Positions 39,053-43,551 of a stretch of DNA of 43,551 nucleotides are shown here, one piece after another. The translations under genes and the position numbers were made by a program. Below the pieces are notes generated by a model, which did not search any database, had not been told where the DNA came from, and saw nothing but the letters and a program-made list of their open reading frames with translations. The DNA is from Clostridia bacterium (GTDB lineage Bacteria > Bacillota > Clostridia > Oscillospirales > CAG-272), in the NCBI GenBank assembly GCA_017463445.1, contig JAFTPF010000032.1, positions 1 through 43,551 of the forward strand. The letters are read 5' to 3'. Positions within the stretch are counted from its first letter, which is position 1; the number at the start of each line of letters is the position of its first letter.

Positions 39053-39080
39053 TTGAAATTTTCAAAAAAGATGGTATAAT
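39053..39080 (+). promoter_or_regulatory. Promoter of trmB
   Basis: TTGAAA (39053-39058), 16 bp, TATAAT (39075-39080), about 60 nt before the trmB start. Confidence 0.75.
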
Positions 39081-39146
39081 GATAGTGTTCCCGCAAATGA
39101 TGGGGATCTGTGATCGATTATAACAGAAAACGGAGAAAATAGCAAG

Positions 39147-39773
39147 ATGAGAATGAGAAAAAAGAAGAACGGTGCGGCAAGAATGGAAGCCTGCGCCGAT
39201 TGGCTGCTGAAGACCCCGGAGGATCTTTCCGCGTTGAAGGACCGCGCTCCCTTTTATCTGGAGATCGGATGCGGCAAGGGCGGATTCATTACCGCTACCG
39301 CAAAGGCGAATCCCGATCGCTTCTACATAGCCGTGGAATTGGTGTCGGACGCGCTGGTAACGGCACTGGAGCACGCCAAGGCAGAGGAGATCCCCAACCT
39401 GCGTTTCGTAAATCTGAACGCCAAGGATCTGGGTGAATGGTTCGCGGCAGGTCAGATCGCGGAGATCTATCTGAATTTTTCGGATCCGTGGCCCAAAAAG
39501 GGACACGCTAAGCGGCGGCTTACCTATCGGGACTTCCTGGCGGTCTACAAGCCTCTGCTCGCAGAGGGCGGAAGGATCTGTCAGAAGACCGACAACGTAG
39601 GACTGTTCGATTTCTCACTGGAGGAGTTTACCGAAGCGGGCTGGCGCCTGGAGGCGGTGACCCGCGATCTGCACCACTCCGAGTGGGCAGAGGGCAATAT
39701 CATGACCGAATACGAGAAGAACTTCTCGGAGCAGGGATACCCCATCCATCGGCTGGAGGCATATCCCGTCTGA
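39147..39773 (+). CDS. trmB: tRNA (guanine-N7)-methyltransferase
   Basis: TrmB methylates G46 in the variable loop of tRNAs with SAM. The 208-residue product has the SAM-binding motif YLEIGCGKGGFITATA (residues 36-51), then VELVSDALVTALEHA. The family signature IYLNFSDPWPKKGHAKRRLT (near 111-130) is complete, and KTDNVGLFDFSL and TEYEKNFSEQGYPIHRLEA close the protein. The start ATG at 39147 has GGAG about 11 nt upstream; ATG 39153 is the alternative. It is convergent with the next gene, only one base separating the two stops. Confidence 0.96.
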   Translation: MRMRKKKNGAARMEACADWLLKTPEDLSALKDRAPFYLEIGCGKGGFITATAKANPDRFYIAVELVSDALVTALEHAKAEEIPNLRFVNLNAKDLGEWFAAGQIAEIYLNFSDPWPKKGHAKRRLTYRDFLAVYKPLLAEGGRICQKTDNVGLFDFSLEEFTEAGWRLEAVTRDLHHSEWAEGNIMTEYEKNFSEQGYPIHRLEAYPV

Positions 39774-39774
39774 G

Positions 39775-40206
39775 TCAGTCTCGGGGGGAGAAGATGCTGG
39801 TATAGGTCTTCTCCTCCGCGTCGCTTTGATAGAGCTTTGCGCTGATCAGCAGAACGGGCGGTACGACGATCGCGTAGAGGACCGAGAAGAGCAGGATCAG
39901 AACCAGCGAATCTACGGTCAGATCATAATTCCGATTGAGCAGCGTCACGGCGGCGACGGATAACAGTACGGCAGGGTAGTGCATCAGCACTCTTGTCAGC
40001 ATAGAAAACTGCCGCAAAGAGAAGATCAGATTGCAAAGCGAGATCAGAAGCGCCAGCAAAAGAAGCATCCCTGCGGTGGAGATGCTGAGCGCGGGCTTAC
40101 TGCTGTCTACCAGAGTGACGAGCAGAAGGACTGCCATAGACAGAAAGGTGAAGATCAGACAAGTAGGATAAATGATCTTGCGGATCAAAAAACGTAATTT
40201 ATTCAT
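39775..40206 (-). CDS. Four-TM membrane protein of unknown function
   Basis: The 143-residue protein has four hydrophobic helices: IIYPTCLIFTFLSMAVLLL, GMLLLLALLISLCNLIFSL, YPAVLLSVAAVTLL and LILLFSVLYAIVVPPVLLI. It has a short charged C-terminus with a YQSDAEEKTYTSIF stretch. The layout is like DUF3021-type small membrane proteins, but no decisive motif is visible. ATG 40206 is chosen because GGGAG lies 6 nt upstream; an open extension to 40266 lacks this. It is monocistronic and convergent with trmB. Confidence 0.6.
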   Translation of the reverse strand: MNKLRFLIRKIIYPTCLIFTFLSMAVLLLVTLVDSSKPALSISTAGMLLLLALLISLCNLIFSLRQFSMLTRVLMHYPAVLLSVAAVTLLNRNYDLTVDSLVLILLFSVLYAIVVPPVLLISAKLYQSDAEEKTYTSIFSPRD

Positions 40207-40405
40207 AGAATCTCCCGTTGGGATACGACTCCCGTGGTTTTTAGCGGAATAAATCCATAGATACATCTATTATAACACAATTCTGAAATTTTTCAAGTCC
40301 CCCCGAAAAAAAGATACACATTGTTAATATTCGCCGATTCGACGGTGTGAAGGGACGGTTCACCGTTTGCGTAGCTCAAGAAAATTCGTTCGAGGTGGCG
40401 CAAAT

Positions 40406-40447
40406 CCTTGCTTGTCCCTTGACAAGTAAGGAAACATATAGTATAAT
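40406..40447 (+). promoter_or_regulatory. Consensus nusB promoter with an inverted repeat over the -35 box
   Basis: TTGACA (40419-40424), 17 bp, TATAAT (40442-40447). The -35 lies within a 26 bp inverted repeat (40406-40431): CCTT-G-CTTGTC, spacer CCTT, GACAAG-T-AAGG. A repressor or activator site is possible. A CGGTC-TTCG-GACCG hairpin lies in the leader at 40485-40498, just before the start codon region. Confidence 0.8.
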
Positions 40448-40509
40448 AAATAGATAGATTAGAAATCTACATCTCTGAAAGGAACGGTCTTCGGACCGCA
40501 AAACGAAAG

Positions 40510-40926
40510 ATGAAAAGAAGAGAAGCCAGAGAAGCACTGTTTGCATTGCTGTTTGAGATGACCTTTGCCACTCCCGAGGAGGCGACGGTCCTGTACGAGA
40601 CCGAATGTGCCGAGACCGATCGGGATCTTAGCGATGACTACATCCGCGACGGCTACAAAGGCGTGCTGGCTGATTTGGAAAAGATCGACGAACTGATCGC
40701 TTCCGCCTCCAAGGGCTGGAAGCTTGCCCGACTTGCCCGCGTTACGCTCTCCCTGCTTCGCCTGGGCGTATACGAAATGTGCTTTGCAGGCATCCCCTAC
40801 CACATCGCCATCAACGAGGCGGTGGAGCTTGCCAAGGTCTACGGTGAGGACAAGTCGCCCGGATTCATCAACGGCGTGCTGAACAAGATCGCCGAGCTGC
40901 AGGGACTGAAAAATACCAATGGCTGA
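40510..40926 (+). CDS. nusB: Transcription antitermination factor NusB
   Basis: NusB with NusE (S10) binds boxA RNA and supports antitermination of rRNA operons. The 138-residue all-helical product has the family start MKRREAREALFALLFEM and the signature region RVTLSLLRLGVYEM with YHIAINEAVELAKVYGED and FINGVLNKIA. It starts the operon of nusB, a TsaD paralogue, xseA, xseB and a polyprenyl synthetase gene. Its stop overlaps the next start by 8 bp. The ribosome site is weak (CGAAAG), and a UUCG-capped hairpin lies just upstream. Confidence 0.96.
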   Translation: MKRREAREALFALLFEMTFATPEEATVLYETECAETDRDLSDDYIRDGYKGVLADLEKIDELIASASKGWKLARLARVTLSLLRLGVYEMCFAGIPYHIAINEAVELAKVYGEDKSPGFINGVLNKIAELQGLKNTNG

Positions 40927-41830
40927 GTATTTTCTGGGGATCGACACCTCCAACTATACTACCTCCGCGGCGCTGGTACGGGACGGACAGGTACTGCTCA
41001 ACGTCAAGCGTCCCGTAAAAGTGAAGGAGGGTGAGCACGGCATCCGACAGTCGGACGCCGTATTCTCCCACGTCCAAAGCCTTCCCGATGTGCTTGCCGA
41101 GATCGGCGCACAAGACCTCACCGCCGTAGGCGTATCCACCCGTCCCCGCGATGTGGAGGGTTCGTATATGCCCTGTTTCCTTGCGGGAAAAGCGGCGGCG
41201 ACCGGCATTGCTTCACTGGGCGGTCTTCGGCTTTATGAGGTTTCTCATCAATGGGGGCATCTGATGGCGGCGCTCTACGGCGCGTGTCGCACCGACCTTT
41301 ACGGACAAGACTTCCTCGCCTTCCACGTCTCGGGAGGCACTACCGAGCTGCTTCGCGTGCGGGGCAGGGAGGTAGAAAAGGTGGGCGGCACCCTCGACCT
41401 CAACGCCGGACAGGTCATCGACCGCATCGGCGTGAAGATAGGCATTCCCTTTCCCGCAGGGCGGGGAATGGAGGAGATCGCCCTCCCCTTTAGCGAGACC
41501 GATTGCTGGTCTCACGTACGGGGACTTGACTGCAATTTGTCGGGGCTGGAAAACAAAGCTGACGCGCTTCTTGCGGCGGGGCAGTCCCGTGAAAAGGTAG
41601 CGGCGTATGTGCTGAAAAGCGTCTGCCGCACGCTGGAAAAGCTCACTGAAAACGCATTCGCGGAGTTCGGCAAGCAGCCCGTCCTCTTTGCAGGCGGCGT
41701 GATGAGCAATCGCCTCATCAAAGAAGTATTGCAAAAACGCTTCTGCGCCCACTTTGCGCCTCCCGCCTTCTCGGCAGACAACGCCGCAGGCGTGGCACTC
41801 CTTGCCGAGCGGATGCACAAAGCGCGCTAA
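40919..41830 (+). CDS. TsaD/Kae1-like paralogue (peptidase M22 family)
   Basis: The 303-residue protein has the ASKHA-fold start FLGIDTSNYTTSAALVRDG and the metal-binding pair H110-QWG-H114 in VSHQWGHL. FHVSGGTTELLRV, GTLDLNAGQVIDRIGVKIG and late FSADNAAGVALLA (aligned to the TDNAAM region) follow. True TsaD is about 330-340 residues and makes the t6A modification with TsaB and TsaE. This shorter relative, common beside nusB and xseA in Clostridia, is usually annotated as O-sialoglycoprotein-endopeptidase-like. Whether it binds a substrate or threonylcarbamoyl-AMP is not known. It overlaps nusB, so the two are coupled. Confidence 0.85.
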   Translation: MAEYFLGIDTSNYTTSAALVRDGQVLLNVKRPVKVKEGEHGIRQSDAVFSHVQSLPDVLAEIGAQDLTAVGVSTRPRDVEGSYMPCFLAGKAAATGIASLGGLRLYEVSHQWGHLMAALYGACRTDLYGQDFLAFHVSGGTTELLRVRGREVEKVGGTLDLNAGQVIDRIGVKIGIPFPAGRGMEEIALPFSETDCWSHVRGLDCNLSGLENKADALLAAGQSREKVAAYVLKSVCRTLEKLTENAFAEFGKQPVLFAGGVMSNRLIKEVLQKRFCAHFAPPAFSADNAAGVALLAERMHKAR

Positions 41831-41862
41831 CTTTATACCATCAATCCGAAAGGAGGGAGCCA

Positions 41863-43092
41863 ATGCCAAACGAGCGCCCGATCCTGACGGTCACTCAGCT
41901 GAACGAGTACGTCAAAGGGATCATCGATTCCGATAAAGTCCTGGGCGGACTTTCAGTGAAGGGAGAGATCTCCAACTTCACCGCTCACAAAACGGGCCAC
42001 CTGTATTTTACCATCAAGGACGAGTCCTCGTTGATCCGTGCCGTGATGTTCCGCTCGGCGGCGTCGCGCCTGCGATTTACTCCCGAAAACGGACTGAAGA
42101 TTATCGCCTCGGGCAGAGTCTCCGCCTTCGTGCGGGACGGCTCCTATCAGGTGTACGTGGACTCGCTCCAGCCAGACGGCGTGGGCGAGCTGACCGTTGC
42201 CTACGAGCAACTGAAAAAGAAATTGCAAGCGGAAGGTCTATTTGACCCTGCCAAAAAGAAAAAGATTCCTCGCTATCCAACCCGCGTGGGGGTCATCACC
42301 TCGCCAACGGGCGCGGCGGTCAGAGACATTGTCAACGTCCTCTCCCGCCGTTTCCCCTATGCGAAAATGGTGCTCTATCCCACCCTCGTGCAGGGCGAGG
42401 AAGCGGCACCTCAGCTCATTTCGGGGCTCCGCTATTTCAACGACACCCGATCTGCCGACGTGATCATCATCGGACGCGGCGGCGGCTCCATCGAGGATCT
42501 GTGGGCGTTCAACAGCGAGGAGCTGGCAAGGGAAGTCTACGCCTCGAAAATTCCCGTCATCTCGGCGGTGGGACACGAGATCGACTTTACCATCTGCGAT
42601 TTCGTAGCGGACCTGCGAGCTCCCACTCCTTCGGCGGCGGCAGAGCTGGCAGTCCCCGAGACAAGAGAGCTGATCCGTAAGATCAACAATGTGGTGGGGC
42701 ATATGCAGGTGCTTCTCGACCGCGGTCTTAAGCTCAGAAAACAAAACCTCGCATCCCTTGCCGACCGTCCCATTTTTACCCAACCTCTGCGCCTCCTCGA
42801 CGGTCCACGTATGGAACTGATCAATGATACCCAGCGCATCACCCGCGCTATGGAAAAGCTCACCGAGGAGAAGAAACGCCGTTTTGCCGCCGATGCGGCG
42901 AAATTGGAGGCACTCAGCCCTATGGCGGTACTGCTTCGAGGATACAGCGCCGCCTTCACTGAAAAAGGAAAACTGATCCGCTCAGTGGAGGATGCAAACG
43001 TGGGCGATCAGATCGCCCTCTCGGTGTCTGACGGCACCATCTATACCGAAGTGATCGGAAAGGAAACCAAAAATCATGGCAATCTATCGTAG
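41863..43092 (+). CDS. xseA: Exodeoxyribonuclease VII large subunit
   Basis: XseA with several XseB subunits digests single-stranded DNA from both ends to oligonucleotides. The 409-residue protein has the N-terminal OB-fold with LTVTQLNEYVKGIIDSD and GEISNFTAHKTGHLYFTIKD. The nuclease core follows with VGVITSPTGAAVRDI, DVIIIGRGGGSIEDLWAFN, VISAVGHEIDFTICDFVADL and RAPTPSAAAELAVP. Helices form the C-terminal XseB-binding region. GGAGGG precedes the ATG. Its TAG stop overlaps the xseB start, tightly coupling the subunits. Confidence 0.97.
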   Translation: MPNERPILTVTQLNEYVKGIIDSDKVLGGLSVKGEISNFTAHKTGHLYFTIKDESSLIRAVMFRSAASRLRFTPENGLKIIASGRVSAFVRDGSYQVYVDSLQPDGVGELTVAYEQLKKKLQAEGLFDPAKKKKIPRYPTRVGVITSPTGAAVRDIVNVLSRRFPYAKMVLYPTLVQGEEAAPQLISGLRYFNDTRSADVIIIGRGGGSIEDLWAFNSEELAREVYASKIPVISAVGHEIDFTICDFVADLRAPTPSAAAELAVPETRELIRKINNVVGHMQVLLDRGLKLRKQNLASLADRPIFTQPLRLLDGPRMELINDTQRITRAMEKLTEEKKRRFAADAAKLEALSPMAVLLRGYSAAFTEKGKLIRSVEDANVGDQIALSVSDGTIYTEVIGKETKNHGNLS

Positions 43093-43333
43093 TGAACAGC
43101 CCGAACTGAATTTCGAAGAAGCGATGGCGCGCCTGGAACAGATCGTCCGTGCGCTGGAGGGCGGCAACGTCCCGCTGGACGAATCCCTCACTCTCTACGA
43201 AGAGGGCGTTAAACTGGTCAAGCTCTGCTCCACTCGGCTGGAAAATGCCGAAAAGCGCATCAAGATACTGGTGGACGCCGGTAACGGCAACCTCACCGAG
43301 CAAGACTTTGCGGAAGGCGGCAGTCGCGGATGA
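43076..43333 (+). CDS. xseB: Exodeoxyribonuclease VII small subunit
   Basis: The 85-residue helical protein has the family signature NFEEAMARLEQIVRALEGG with VPLDESLTLYEEGVKLVKLC and a coiled-coil ending ENAEKRIKIL. It forms the long arm bound to XseA. The gene starts 17 bp before the xseA stop and its stop overlaps the next start (ATGA), so translation is coupled on both sides. Confidence 0.96.
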   Translation: MAIYRSEQPELNFEEAMARLEQIVRALEGGNVPLDESLTLYEEGVKLVKLCSTRLENAEKRIKILVDAGNGNLTEQDFAEGGSRG

Positions 43334-43551
43334 GTACCCTCACCCAGCGGATGCAGAAATCCGCCCAAATGGTGGAAAGCCTGATCAAAGAGCTCCTCGT
43401 TCCCACCGAGCCTGCTCCCGAAGAAAAGCCCCTTTGGGAAGCCATGGAATATAGCACCATGGCAGGCGGCAAGCGGATCAGACCCTTCCTTGTGATGGAG
43501 GTCTGCCGCACCCTGGGCGGACGGCAGGAGGAAGCCCTCATCTATGCCGCC
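43330..43551 (+). CDS. Polyprenyl synthetase (farnesyl/geranylgeranyl diphosphate synthase type), 5' end only
   Basis: The visible 74 residues have the family opening with LWEAMEYSTMAGGKRIRPFL, the FPP synthase substrate lysine-arginine motif GGKRIRP, and VMEVCRTLGGRQEEAL. The catalytic aspartate-rich motifs lie beyond the window edge. Such enzymes condense isopentenyl diphosphate with an allylic diphosphate to make isoprenoid chains. ispA commonly follows xseB in bacteria, which supports the call. The exact chain length cannot be told from this fragment. Confidence 0.92.
   Translation, partial: MSTLTQRMQKSAQMVESLIKELLVPTEPAPEEKPLWEAMEYSTMAGGKRIRPFLVMEVCRTLGGRQEEALIYAA

Noticed and set aside
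1-43551. Alternative genetic code, given in-frame UGA (103-105) and UAG (35222-35224)
   Set aside because: nusB, xseB and others end in TGA and xseA ends in TAG at the expected family length, so both codons are true stops.

Overview
The window looks like a chromosomal segment of a member of class Clostridia (Bacillota), probably an uncultured, gut-type, moderately GC-rich lineage near Oscillospirales or Christensenellales. This rests on gene content: the order yicC-remA-gmk-rpoZ-priA-def-fmt with rsmB following, DUF378 and DUF6472 small proteins, a DUF1700/DUF4097 pair, a DegV protein, and Shine-Dalgarno sites with sigma-A type promoters (TTGACA or TTGCAA, 17 bp, TATAAT). The genus cannot be read from the sequence alone. 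UGA and UAG both serve as ordinary stops (nusB and xseA, for example), so the code is standard.

Layout. 1-3045: edge of a membrane-protein gene broken by a UGA, then secA (minus). 3064-5638: trmL and an unusual 649-residue protein with a six-hairpin-glycosidase look and an embedded four-Cys knuckle. 5637-10053 (minus): a four-gene Gld-like ABC transporter operon. 10230-12800: a lipoprotein with a degenerate endonuclease/exonuclease/phosphatase domain, and sfsA. 12801-13132: intergenic repeats including a MITE-like palindrome. 13133-17188: LRR membrane protein, MscS channel, DegV, GNAT. 17198-20258: dapB and dapA (minus), queA (plus). 20259-23300: palindromic repeat, a truncated phosphoesterase with a CobW-like tail remnant, a proline-rich small protein, a NUDIX hydrolase, and an AT-rich XRE regulator with operator-like palindromes. 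23409-31179 (minus): the housekeeping block rsmB, fmt, def, priA, rpoZ, gmk, remA, yicC. 31243-32463: asd. 32608-35869: an accessory group (pentapeptide-like protein, DUF6472, a duplicated two-TM protein of which one copy has an in-frame UAG, and a DUF3137-like protein). 35953-36278: divergent tRNA-Leu(CAA) and tRNA-Arg(CCG). 36277-40206: GNAT, DUF378, DUF4097, DUF1700, trmB and a four-TM protein. 40419-43551: nusB, a TsaD paralogue, xseA, xseB and the start of a polyprenyl synthetase gene.

How the genes work together. asd, dapA and dapB supply the aspartate-to-diaminopimelate/lysine route. fmt and def act at the two ends of N-formyl-methionine use. trmL, trmB, queA and rsmB modify RNA. xseA/xseB, priA and nusB are information-processing genes. 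The most interesting unexplained material is non-coding: two families of dispersed palindromic repeats (three identical 25-mers forming two elements, and a three-hairpin element whose copies show paired arm changes). The unusual proteins are the knuckle-bearing 649-residue protein, the catalytically degenerate EEP lipoprotein and the stop-interrupted paralogue. No CRISPR array, prophage or complete insertion sequence was seen.
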